A stretch of DNA of 48,647 bases from Bacteroidales bacterium. GTDB taxonomy: Bacteria > Bacteroidota > Bacteroidia > Bacteroidales > F082. The position numbers were made by a program, and so were the translations under genes. The stretch spans positions 1 to 48,647 of the forward strand of contig JAKIVD010000027.1 of the NCBI GenBank assembly GCA_021647205.1. Direction: 5' to 3'. The notes beneath the pieces were generated by a model. That model did no database searches. It had not been told where the DNA came from and saw nothing but the letters and a program-made list of their open reading frames with translations. Each line of letters opens with the position of its first letter. Position 1 is the stretch's first letter. Positions 8,701 to 16,759 of this stretch are shown here, one piece after another.

Positions 8701-10982
8701 AGGGGGTCTGGAGCGATTCGCTGCACTGGTCGGGAAGTTCCGGCGGGCAGGGTGGTTACTGCATCCCTTCACCCATCGACAATGTGTACTTCGATGCCAA
8801 TTCTTTTGCCGGGCAGCGCGACACCGTTTACATCGACATCGGCAACGCCACCTGCCACAACATGAGTTGGGAAGGCGCCAAATTTGAACCGGTTTTCCTG
8901 AGTCCCGACACCAACAACCTGCGCATTTTCGGCTCGCTGACACTCGAGGCTGCGATGAACCTGCAACTGGCAGGGCCCGTGTTTTTCGAGTCGACCCACG
9001 GTGGAAACACCATTGCCAGCAAGGGGAACAACTTTCTCAACAAACTTTTTTTCCAGGGCATTGGGGGACAGTGGCAGCTGACAGACGACCTGTCTGCGGA
9101 CAGCACGATTTATTTTTCCAACGGCGAGATCATTACCGGTGGAAACGCCCTCGACTGTTGGTCATTCAATTCGGATTTCACAAATTCCCGCCGCTTTCAT
9201 TTCGATGGATCGATTATCTCGCTGAAAGGTACCGGAACGGAAATCTGGCTGGTGAACGGCCTGAACCTGGAGCTGTCGGCTGCAAACTCACGCATCGTTT
9301 TTAAAAGCCCGAATGCCATTTTCAGAACCGCTTTTGGCGGGCCGTTTGTTTTCAATAATATTCTGAGCGAAGGCGACCGGACAAGGATTTACAACCTGAA
9401 TACAGACATCGAATTCAACAACATTCATTTTCTGGGAAGCGGCCAGGTGCATGGCGACTGCCGTATTGACTCCGTTACTTTCGACAGTTCGGGAAGCGTT
9501 TACGACAGGGACCGGATCAATTACCTGCGTGTGAAAGGCCGTCTGGCCTACGTGGACGGGGCGCACAACGTCGGCTCGGCACACTTCGGGCAGCATGCTC
9601 AGATTATCGGAACCAACACCCTTGATTCGGTACTTGTTACCGCCACAGCTTTAATATCGGGAAACAACAGCATTGAGAACTACCTGCAGGTGGGTAGTGC
9701 CGCGGTCATCGAGGGCAGCAACACCATCGAAGAAGCCCTGTTGCTTGGCAACGGAATCCTCAGCGGGCCCAATGCTTTCGGTGTGCTCAGCTTTTCGCCC
9801 GGCAATAAATACGAGTTGGAGGAGGGCATCACACAAACAATCAGCAGCACGTTCAACATCCGTGGCAACAATTGTTTCCCCATTGTTTTCAGGTCGCAGG
9901 ATGACGGCAGCGAAGCCTTTGTCAGCATGCCTTCTGGGGCAATCGTCAGCGGGGATTTTATCGAGATGCGGGATATTCACGCCACCGGCGGAGCCGATTT
10001 CTATGCGGGAGCGTTCAGCACGGATATCTCCAACAACGCGGGCTGGAACTTCAACAACCTGCCCGGTTACATTTTCGGTTTCCCACCCGATACAACCATG
10101 TGCGAAGGCCATGAACTCATCGTCGGGACGGAAAACTTCAACCCGGACGAAAACTCCGCTTTCCGATGGCAGGATGGCAGCAACCTTCCTTATTTTAATG
10201 TAAATAACGAGGACAGTTTGTGGGTTACCGTGTACTACGCCAACGATTGCTCGTTTACCGATACCATTCTCATCAACCGCAGTCCGTCACCTGTTGTGGA
10301 CATCGGCGAAGACCGGAGCATTTGTGAAGGCGACACCCTCAGCATCCTTTTTTCCAGCGACAGCCTTACTTATTTCTGGAGTGACGGTTCAACCGACAGT
10401 GTTTTCATCGCCACGCAAAGCGGAATTGTTTCGCTGACAGCCACAGCGCCCAACGGCTGCTACGCTACCGACAGCGTGGAGATCACCGTCAGGCCCGCAC
10501 CCGATGTTTTTCTGGGTAACGACACCACCCTTCGCCACGACCAGACCATCGTGCTGGATGCAGGGAACAGCGGCTCAACCTATTTCTGGTCAACCGGCGA
10601 CAGTACGCAGTCAATTGTTGTCAGCGGCGCTGAGGGCCTGGTTTGGGTAAATGTGCTGCTGGATGGCTGCGTGGGCAACGACAGCATTTTGTTGAGTGAA
10701 TACCCCACCTGCATCATTGCCGTTCCCAACGCTTTCTCGCCCAACGGCGACGGGCAAAACGATATGCTGTACGTGAGGGGCAGCGGTTTTGCGGAATTTG
10801 AGCTACTGATCTTCAACAGGATAGGGGAGATGGTTTTCAGGACTACCGACGAATCCATTGGCTGGGACGGCACCTACAAAGGCAAAGCCCAGGAAGTGGA
10901 TGCCTATATGTACATCATCAAAGGCCGTTGCATTGACGGTCAGGATGTGATGAGTAAAGGGAATATTACATTGTTGAGATAA
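5772..10982 (+). CDS. giant T9SS type-B surface protein with three ~464-residue modules
   Basis: A 1736-residue secreted protein. A signal peptide (hydrophobic run near residues 17-33, cleavage after VMA) is followed by three tandem modules, each opening with a YWVGGxGxWxxxxHW motif (residues about 37, 512 and 976) and closing with SVDLGNNTGW-like sequence; the repeat period in the DNA is about 1392 bp (for example 7231 against 8623). Inside each module short turns such as GSNTID recur, suggesting a right-handed beta-helix. Then come about three 80-residue Ig-like repeats (PPDTTMCEG, GEDRSICEG, GNDTTLRHD) and a C-terminal gliding-motility/CHU_C sorting domain starting at VPNAFSPNGDG, residue 1651. 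The start is the ATG at 5772 rather than a TTG six nucleotides upstream. It is probably displayed on the surface through T9SS, with the PorP/SprF protein encoded just upstream as partner. Ligand unknown; adhesion is an inference. Confidence 0.88.
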   Translation: MNIFRKHSTKQYRERILFLLLLLFVPGFFAPVMAEDYYWVGGSGNWSDINHWATTSGGSVLHAQIPTPGDDVFFDGNSFTETGQVVVVNQKNAVCRNMDWTGVTNNPILSGNDTTSLRIYGNLKFVEAMNQQFDGEFMFESVATGKTIQTSGHQFRNNVRFLGIGGGWTLQDDFNVAANIYFIHGSLETNNYRITGGDFISTGPNNRSILLSNSELNLLSWQINGQNLDLQAATAVFNIENLLSNTDGTDLVYGDIDFYGFSGSVVNTDVYVTYNNISFAFDGSVSGDCKINTVTTVGRGSITDSDSINQVIFNAGGSLSGGHHVVGSFIGKGNSVIEGNNEIGVALLYAPAVISGTNSIDSARFFQSGVITEANQIRKLIISFQSVIDGSNQIVDAVLFGDGYFAGSNVFDTLTLSPGNTYTFAIQDRQTIEDELNITGDCYKPIRMLSDTNGVQAIIRCNFPVSGDYLSLRDLRAEGATPFVATNSVDLGNNTGWNIETSTGLDLYWVNGQGNWDDPGHWDLSSGGPGGHCPPTEIDNALFDASSFSASGQIVNVNVKNAVCRDMKWENVSGPRIMGADTNNIRIYGSLTLSPQMQWMFLGQTFFEATEKGKTLTSAGNTFLNDLWFNGRGGAWSLSDDLTTITWIRFQQGEVYTLGNDLKCAVFSSIDTTTRKLSLSTSTVRMTSAVQSVWNLNGMNLELHADSSLLIAENILAEIRSFGGQNELVYNNVEFYGPDSKLLSNVYCNYNLVTFYDSLGEVVRDCTIDTVTFHGSKGTVFDSDIIKTAIFYEDDGFLDGAGHTVEIAYFYGDGQVRGSNTIDTALFYRNAIVEGNNTIDTCIVYNKAFIDENNSFRTATLLGDGIFTGENTFGTLTLSRSSTYLLENGRTQTVVDKLNVDGACTGPIIIQSDENQSQATIRKVNGTVEASYVSLRDIRGEGPGIPFTATNSVDLGNNSNWQVLTSSSKELYWVGGQGVWSDSLHWSGSSGGQGGYCIPSPIDNVYFDANSFAGQRDTVYIDIGNATCHNMSWEGAKFEPVFLSPDTNNLRIFGSLTLEAAMNLQLAGPVFFESTHGGNTIASKGNNFLNKLFFQGIGGQWQLTDDLSADSTIYFSNGEIITGGNALDCWSFNSDFTNSRRFHFDGSIISLKGTGTEIWLVNGLNLELSAANSRIVFKSPNAIFRTAFGGPFVFNNILSEGDRTRIYNLNTDIEFNNIHFLGSGQVHGDCRIDSVTFDSSGSVYDRDRINYLRVKGRLAYVDGAHNVGSAHFGQHAQIIGTNTLDSVLVTATALISGNNSIENYLQVGSAAVIEGSNTIEEALLLGNGILSGPNAFGVLSFSPGNKYELEEGITQTISSTFNIRGNNCFPIVFRSQDDGSEAFVSMPSGAIVSGDFIEMRDIHATGGADFYAGAFSTDISNNAGWNFNNLPGYIFGFPPDTTMCEGHELIVGTENFNPDENSAFRWQDGSNLPYFNVNNEDSLWVTVYYANDCSFTDTILINRSPSPVVDIGEDRSICEGDTLSILFSSDSLTYFWSDGSTDSVFIATQSGIVSLTATAPNGCYATDSVEITVRPAPDVFLGNDTTLRHDQTIVLDAGNSGSTYFWSTGDSTQSIVVSGAEGLVWVNVLLDGCVGNDSILLSEYPTCIIAVPNAFSPNGDGQNDMLYVRGSGFAEFELLIFNRIGEMVFRTTDESIGWDGTYKGKAQEVDAYMYIIKGRCIDGQDVMSKGNITLLR

Positions 10983-10985
10983 AGG

Positions 10986-13868
10986 ATGAAGCGTTTTTTA
11001 TATATGTTCATCATTGTTCAAATAATTGTTGAAGCAAGCGGTTCACAATGTTTTGGCCAGGAATCGTTTGAAATTGCCCTTGGCGGGAGTCTGGAGGAAA
11101 GGCCTTTTTCAGTTGTGTCACTTGAGGATGGAAGCTTTACTGTTGTTGGTACAACAAAGAGCTCCGGTGCCGGAAACTCGGATGTTATTCTTTTTAATGT
11201 AGATAATCAGGCTGAAGTTCAGTGGTCTAAAACCTACGGCAATTCAATGCGTGATCCGGTACGCATTTTAACAAGGTGCGCTGACAACGGTTATCTCATA
11301 ACTGCCTGGAATACTACAACTTCAATTGTTGATGACTGGCATTTAATTCGAACAGATGACAAAGGAAATGTTTTATGGGACAAGTATGTGGGAGAGGATC
11401 TTGATGACGAAGTAGAAGGCACGGTTAGGGTTGGGGATGAGTACTACTTTTCAGGAAGTACGCATAATTACGGAATAGGCAGAGCCAGTGTGTTTTTTGC
11501 AAAAATGGATGACCAGGGGAACTTTTTGTGGTTTAAAACATTCAGTGCCATTAACAATGATCACGGAAAAGGCATTATTTTCACCAATAACACATTGGTT
11601 TTGGCAGGATATTCAGCTTCTTTTGGAAATGGAACGAACGATTTTATTTTAATCAAAACAGATTTGGATGGAAATGCAATTTGGTCGTACCATTATCCTA
11701 CTGCAAAAATGGATTACTCTTTTAGATTGGTAGAAACGAGTGACCTGGGATATTTGATTGTTGGTTTCTCGAACAGTTTTGGAGCCGGGGACAATGATAT
11801 TTATGTATTAAAGACAGACAGGGATGGTATAGTTCAATGGGCAAAGACTTACGGGGGTATAGCAGATGACAGAGCTTACGACATAAAAAAATTAAGTAGC
11901 GGAAACCTGGTAATCAGTGGCGCTACCCAAAGTTTTGGCGCCGGTGGAATTGATGTTTTTGTGATGGAGGTTGACCAGGCTGGAAATTTAATCTGGGCAA
12001 AAGTGTATGGCGGTGAGGAAAATGATGACCGTGCCTACGTAGATGTGTATAGCGATGGCAGCCTGGTTGTTGCGGCCTCAACTGAAAGTTACGGAAATGG
12101 GGGTAAAGATTTTTTTCTGATTAAAACAGATCAGGCAGGGAACTCTTGCTGCAGTAATTCTGTTGATGACCTTCAGATAAGAAATGTTTCAGTAACTGAA
12201 GATACCATTTCTTTTGTTGTTGAAAATGGGGCAGTCTCCCCGGTAAGAAGTATGACAATCAAAGATCCTGAATTGGAGCAGGAGCTATTGTGCACTGATG
12301 AATTGAAAATCATTGGCGATACTGTTTTTTGCGGGGACGCATCAAATGTTCCTTATTTTGTTGATCCGGCCGTTGAAGGTGACTACACATGGACGATCCC
12401 TGAAGATGCCACCATTGTTTCAGGCCAGGGGACTCCGGAGATCATTGTGGATTTTGGAAATATTTCAGGATTCATCACCGTTTCCCTGAACGGTGGGTGT
12501 TCAAACGGTGCACTCGATTCATTGTACGTCAGCCTTTCCGGAAGTATGGACATCGACCTTGGTCCCGACACCTCCTTTTGTTACGGCCACACCGTCCTGC
12601 TTTCCCCCGGCGGCGGCTACTACGCCTACTACTGGCAGGACGGCAGCACCGACTCCGTTTATTTGGCCGGCCTCACCGGTTATTATTGGGTGCAGGTTAC
12701 CGACTCTGCCGGCTGCACGGCCATCGATTCGGTTTACATCGAAGCCTTTCTGGATTTTGGCTTTTCCATCGGCCCCGACACTTCGGTGATTTGCGATGGC
12801 GACTATCTTTTCCTGCACGGGCCTGAGGGCTACGAAAACTACCTTTGGCAGGACGGCTCCGGCTACCCCGACTTTGTGGCCGACACCGCCGGAATTTACT
12901 GGCTGGAAATTACCGACGAAAACGGCTGTGCGGCCAGAGACTCCATGCTGCTCATCGTCAATAAAATTCCCGACGACTTTTTGGGAAACGATACCGTAAT
13001 GTGCGAAGATGATTATTTCCCCATCCATGCCCCGCCTTACTACGACAAATACCTTTGGCAGGACGGCAGTACCGGTTCGGTATTCATCGCCTGGGAAACG
13101 GGAAGCTACTGGGTTTACGTTGAAGACAGCATCGGCTGCAGCGGGACGGACACCCTTAAACTGTCCTTGTTTGAAGCCCCTTCGCTCAACCAGCCCGACA
13201 CGGTCATTTGTCCGAACAGCAGCATCCTGCTCAGCCCCGGTCCGGGCTGGGATTACTATAAATGGAGCACCGGTTCCACCGACCCGGCCATTCTGGTCAA
13301 CAAGGAAGGCATTTACTGGGTGGAAACCGGCACCCCCTGCGGCCCGTTTACCGACAGCGTATTTATTGACTTTTACACAAACCCCGCCTTCGCCCTTGGC
13401 CCCGACACCAATATTTGCGAAAACGAAACCATCAAACTGACCCCCGGCCCTGGCTTTCTGAGTTATCTGTGGAACGACGGAACGACCGACAGCGTGCTGA
13501 TTGCGGAAGCCGAAGGCAATTATTGGCTTACTGTCAACGACGGCCGTTGTTTGCTTGGCGACACCATCCTGGTTGACAAATGCAGTCTGTTGTGGATCCC
13601 CAATGTGTTCACCCCCAACGGTGACGGGGTGAATGACACGTTTTATGCCGTCGGCAAAGGTGTTACGGAATTCAATCTTGTTATTTTCAATCGCTGGGGC
13701 GAAGTGATGAAAACCCTCCACAGCATCGAAGAAAGCTGGGACGGAACCTACCACGGCAGGCAATGTTCTGACGGGGTTTACTACTACGTGGCCACTTTCA
13801 GGGAATCCGACAGGAACGCCGTTGCAGTCACAAAACAAATCAATGGGGCGGTAACGCTCATCAGGTAA
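10986..13868 (+). CDS. T9SS type-B surface protein: beta-propeller plus five Ig-like repeats
   Basis: A 960-residue secreted protein. After the signal peptide (residues 1-24) there are about seven repeats of some 50 residues (about 30-395) of the form DGGYLIVG-x-S-x-SFGAGxxDIYVLKTDxDGxxxWxKTYGG, which probably fold as a beta-propeller. A linker leads to five Ig-like repeats of about 70 residues from residue 522, each with GPDTxxC near its start and YYWQDGSTDSVY-like and GxYWVxVxDxxGC motifs. A CHU_C type-B sorting domain follows from about residue 870 (IPNVFTPNGDGVNDTF). The coding DNA up to about 12480 is visibly AT-richer than the remainder, and the last 1310 bp recur almost exactly in the next gene. 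The ATG follows the previous stop by three bases with AAAGG in front; the stop overlaps the next ATG (TAATG). Confidence 0.87.
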   Translation: MKRFLYMFIIVQIIVEASGSQCFGQESFEIALGGSLEERPFSVVSLEDGSFTVVGTTKSSGAGNSDVILFNVDNQAEVQWSKTYGNSMRDPVRILTRCADNGYLITAWNTTTSIVDDWHLIRTDDKGNVLWDKYVGEDLDDEVEGTVRVGDEYYFSGSTHNYGIGRASVFFAKMDDQGNFLWFKTFSAINNDHGKGIIFTNNTLVLAGYSASFGNGTNDFILIKTDLDGNAIWSYHYPTAKMDYSFRLVETSDLGYLIVGFSNSFGAGDNDIYVLKTDRDGIVQWAKTYGGIADDRAYDIKKLSSGNLVISGATQSFGAGGIDVFVMEVDQAGNLIWAKVYGGEENDDRAYVDVYSDGSLVVAASTESYGNGGKDFFLIKTDQAGNSCCSNSVDDLQIRNVSVTEDTISFVVENGAVSPVRSMTIKDPELEQELLCTDELKIIGDTVFCGDASNVPYFVDPAVEGDYTWTIPEDATIVSGQGTPEIIVDFGNISGFITVSLNGGCSNGALDSLYVSLSGSMDIDLGPDTSFCYGHTVLLSPGGGYYAYYWQDGSTDSVYLAGLTGYYWVQVTDSAGCTAIDSVYIEAFLDFGFSIGPDTSVICDGDYLFLHGPEGYENYLWQDGSGYPDFVADTAGIYWLEITDENGCAARDSMLLIVNKIPDDFLGNDTVMCEDDYFPIHAPPYYDKYLWQDGSTGSVFIAWETGSYWVYVEDSIGCSGTDTLKLSLFEAPSLNQPDTVICPNSSILLSPGPGWDYYKWSTGSTDPAILVNKEGIYWVETGTPCGPFTDSVFIDFYTNPAFALGPDTNICENETIKLTPGPGFLSYLWNDGTTDSVLIAEAEGNYWLTVNDGRCLLGDTILVDKCSLLWIPNVFTPNGDGVNDTFYAVGKGVTEFNLVIFNRWGEVMKTLHSIEESWDGTYHGRQCSDGVYYYVATFRESDRNAVAVTKQINGAVTLIR
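12549..13858 (+). repeat. 1310-bp direct repeat, copy A (Ig-like repeats plus CHU_C domain)
   Basis: This block aligns without gaps to 15434-16743 at a constant offset of 2885 bp. By eye there are roughly 35 differences, so about 97% identity; most are silent third-position changes and several fall in small clusters (around 13070-13082, 13363-13395 and 13744-13768). Both ends lie inside coding sequence. Confidence 0.95.
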
Positions 13869-16759
13869 TGGAAAAAATCAAACCGGGCATATTATTGTTA
13901 GTTTTAATCGTGATGTCGCTCTTTGCCCAGGCGCAAAAGCAGACGAGTGTCTGGTATTTCGGCGACAATGCCGGCCTTGACTTCAAATCCGGTTCACCGC
14001 TTGCCCTCACCGACGGGGCGCTTGCCACACGGGAAGGCTGTGCCTCCATTTGCGACAAGAACGGTGATATACTTTTTTACACCGAAGGCACAAAAGTCTG
14101 GAATAAAAATCACCAGATCATGGAAAACGGCACGGGTTTGCTGGGGGATTTTACTTCCACGCAGTCGGCCATTATTGTTCCCAAACCGGGAAGTGACAAG
14201 CTTTACTATGTTTTTACGGTACAATCTTTATACGAAGAATCAGGACAACTTCACTATTCAGTTATTGATGTGCCCCAAAATGGTGGTCTGGGAAAAGTAA
14301 TCGAGAAAAATGTCTTGCTATACCAGCCTATTGTGGAAAAGATCACCGCTGTGCAGCATGCCAATGGAATTGACTACTGGGTTATTACTCATGAAAGATA
14401 CACCAATACCTTTGTTGTTTATTTGGTGTCGAATGCCGGGGTAAGTGATACTCCTGTATTTTCAAGTGTTGGCGTTGTACATAGCGAACCTTTTTCTAAT
14501 TGGGGCGGATATTTAAGGGCCTCTCCGGGTGGGAAGTATCTGGCTTATGCGAACCAATATCCTCAAAGTTTATTTGAATTGCTTGATTTTGATACAAATA
14601 CCGGAACAGCTTCCAACCCAATTACATTTTACGGTTACTTACATTCTTACGGAGTAGAGTTTTCTCCTGACGAATCTAAATTGTATCTGGCTAAAATAAA
14701 AATACCCCCAAGAATTTATCAGATAGATTTAAATGCCGGAAGTCCCGAAGACATTATTAATTCATCAGTGTTAATTACTGAAACAACAAACATGATTGGC
14801 GCTTTACAGGCAGGCCCTGATAAAAGGATTTATGTTGCCCTTGATTACAGCAATTACCTGGGGGTGATCAACGAACCGAACCTGCTGGGCGATTCATGCG
14901 ACTTTGTGCTGGATGGTGTTTACTTAAAAGGCAGGCAATCCAGACTCGGTCTCCCCAATTTTGTGACCAACTTCTTCGAAGCCGACTTTACCTACCGGCC
15001 CGACTGCTACGGCGACACCACCCGCTTCACCCTTGATTATTCAGGGGTGATGGATTCCCTGCGCTGGGACTTTGGCGACCCGGCTTCGGGTGAAGGCAAC
15101 ACTTCAATCCAGCAAAACCCTTTCCATGTATTTTCCGCACCCGGAACTTTTCTTGTGCAGGTGATTGTTTACAGCGGAGGGAGTACGTATCCCATCGAAA
15201 AAGATGTGGTGATCTTCCTGGCCCCTTTTGTTGATCTGGGTCCCGACACCTCACTCTGTTCCCAGTCGGGCCTTTTGCTCAGGGCGGGCGGCGGTTACGA
15301 TTCCTACCTCTGGCAGGACGGTTCGACGGATTCGGTGTTTCTTGTCAGCCAAACCGGGGATTACTGGGTGCAGGTTGCCAACAGTTGCGGTACGGCATCC
15401 GACTCCATCCGTGTTGATTTCTCCGAATCTTTCGACATCGACCTTGGCCCCGACACCTCCTTTTGTTACGGCCACACCGTCTTACTCTCGCCCGGCGGCG
15501 GCTACTACGCCTACTACTGGCAGGACGGCAGCACCGACTCCGTTTATTTGGCCGGCCTCACCGGTTATTATTGGGTGCAGGTTACCGACTCTGCCGGCTG
15601 CACGGCCATCGATTCGGTTTACATCGAAGCCTTTCTGGATTTTGGCTTTTCCATCGGGCCTGACACTTCGGTGATTTGCGATGGCGACTACCTTTTCCTG
15701 CACGGGCCTGAGGGCTACGAAAACTACCTTTGGCAGGACGGCTCCGGCTACCCCGACTTTGTGGCCGACACCGCCGGAATTTACTGGCTGGAAATTACCG
15801 ACGAAAACGGCTGTGCGGCCAGAGACTCCATGCTGCTTATCGTCAATAAAATTCCCGACGACTTTTTGGGAAACGACACCGTAATGTGCGAAGATGATTA
15901 TTTCCCCATCCATGCCCCGCCTTACTACGACAAATACCTTTGGCAGGACGGCAGTGCCGACCCGGTGTTCATCGCCTGGGAAACGGGAAGCTACTGGGTT
16001 TACGTTGAAGACAGCATCGGCTGCAGCGGGACGGACACCCTTAAACTGTCCTTGTTTGAAGCCCCTTCGCTCAACCAGCCCGACACGGTCATTTGTCCGA
16101 ACAGCAGCATCCTGCTCAGCCCCGGTCCGGGCTGGGATTATTATAAATGGAGCACCGGTTCCACCGACCCGGCCATTCTGGTCAACAAGGAAGGCATTTA
16201 CTGGGTGGAAACCGGCACCCCCTGCGGCCCGTTTACCGACAGTGTATTTATTGATTTATACAAAAACCCCGCCTTCACCCTTGGCCCCGACACCAATATT
16301 TGCGAAAACGAAACCATCAAACTGACCCCCGGCCCTGGCTTTCTGAGTTATCTGTGGAACGACGGAACGACCGACAGCGTGCTGATTGCGGAAGCCGAAG
16401 GCAATTATTGGCTTACTGTCAACGACGGCCGTTGTTTGCTTGGCGACACCATCCTGGTTGACAAATGCAGTCTGCTGTGGATCCCCAATGTGTTCACCCC
16501 CAACGGCGACGGGGTGAATGACACGTTTTATGCCGTCGGCAAAGGTGTTACGGAATTCAATCTTGTTATTTTCAATCGCTGGGGCGAAGTGATGAAAACC
16601 CTCCACAGCATCGAAGAAAGCTGGGACGGCACGACCAATGGTAAGCAGTGTTCGGACGGGGTTTACTACTACGTGGCCACTTTCAGGGAATCCGACAGGA
16701 ACGCCGTTGCAGTCACAAAACAAATCAATGGGGCGGTAACGCTGATTAGCGGCAGGTAA
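13868..16759 (+). CDS. T9SS type-B surface protein: WD40-like propeller, PKD domain and six Ig-like repeats
   Basis: A 963-residue secreted protein. The signal peptide ends at AQAQ (about residue 23). Residues about 25-370 resemble the WD40-like beta-propeller found in Bacteroidota surface proteins, beginning SVWYFGDNAGLDF and containing GDILFYTEGTKVWNKNH and YLAYANQYPQSLFELLDF. A PKD-type domain follows (LRWDFGDPASGEGN ... HVFSAPGTFLVQV), then one unique Ig-like repeat (VDLGPDTSLCSQSG), then from residue 523 the same five repeats and CHU_C sorting domain as the upstream gene. Translation is coupled to the upstream gene by a TAATG overlap. The stop at 16757-16759 directly abuts the stop of the convergent YihY gene, leaving no room for a terminator between them. 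DNA from about 14220 to 14870 is AT-richer than the flanks, as in a mosaic gene. Confidence 0.87.
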   Translation: MEKIKPGILLLVLIVMSLFAQAQKQTSVWYFGDNAGLDFKSGSPLALTDGALATREGCASICDKNGDILFYTEGTKVWNKNHQIMENGTGLLGDFTSTQSAIIVPKPGSDKLYYVFTVQSLYEESGQLHYSVIDVPQNGGLGKVIEKNVLLYQPIVEKITAVQHANGIDYWVITHERYTNTFVVYLVSNAGVSDTPVFSSVGVVHSEPFSNWGGYLRASPGGKYLAYANQYPQSLFELLDFDTNTGTASNPITFYGYLHSYGVEFSPDESKLYLAKIKIPPRIYQIDLNAGSPEDIINSSVLITETTNMIGALQAGPDKRIYVALDYSNYLGVINEPNLLGDSCDFVLDGVYLKGRQSRLGLPNFVTNFFEADFTYRPDCYGDTTRFTLDYSGVMDSLRWDFGDPASGEGNTSIQQNPFHVFSAPGTFLVQVIVYSGGSTYPIEKDVVIFLAPFVDLGPDTSLCSQSGLLLRAGGGYDSYLWQDGSTDSVFLVSQTGDYWVQVANSCGTASDSIRVDFSESFDIDLGPDTSFCYGHTVLLSPGGGYYAYYWQDGSTDSVYLAGLTGYYWVQVTDSAGCTAIDSVYIEAFLDFGFSIGPDTSVICDGDYLFLHGPEGYENYLWQDGSGYPDFVADTAGIYWLEITDENGCAARDSMLLIVNKIPDDFLGNDTVMCEDDYFPIHAPPYYDKYLWQDGSADPVFIAWETGSYWVYVEDSIGCSGTDTLKLSLFEAPSLNQPDTVICPNSSILLSPGPGWDYYKWSTGSTDPAILVNKEGIYWVETGTPCGPFTDSVFIDLYKNPAFTLGPDTNICENETIKLTPGPGFLSYLWNDGTTDSVLIAEAEGNYWLTVNDGRCLLGDTILVDKCSLLWIPNVFTPNGDGVNDTFYAVGKGVTEFNLVIFNRWGEVMKTLHSIEESWDGTTNGKQCSDGVYYYVATFRESDRNAVAVTKQINGAVTLISGR
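15434..16743 (+). repeat. 1310-bp direct repeat, copy B
   Basis: Partner of 12549-13858, same length and phase. The only notable protein differences are TGSV/ADPV, FYTNPAFA/LYKNPAFT and YHGR/TNGK, so purifying selection or recent gene conversion has kept the cassettes alike. Confidence 0.95.

Noticed and set aside
12519-13838. A 439-codon minus-strand open frame across the repeated T9SS cassette
   Set aside because: It mirrors the strongly biased plus-strand frame, recurs in pieces in the second copy, and has no domain, signal peptide or ribosome-binding site.
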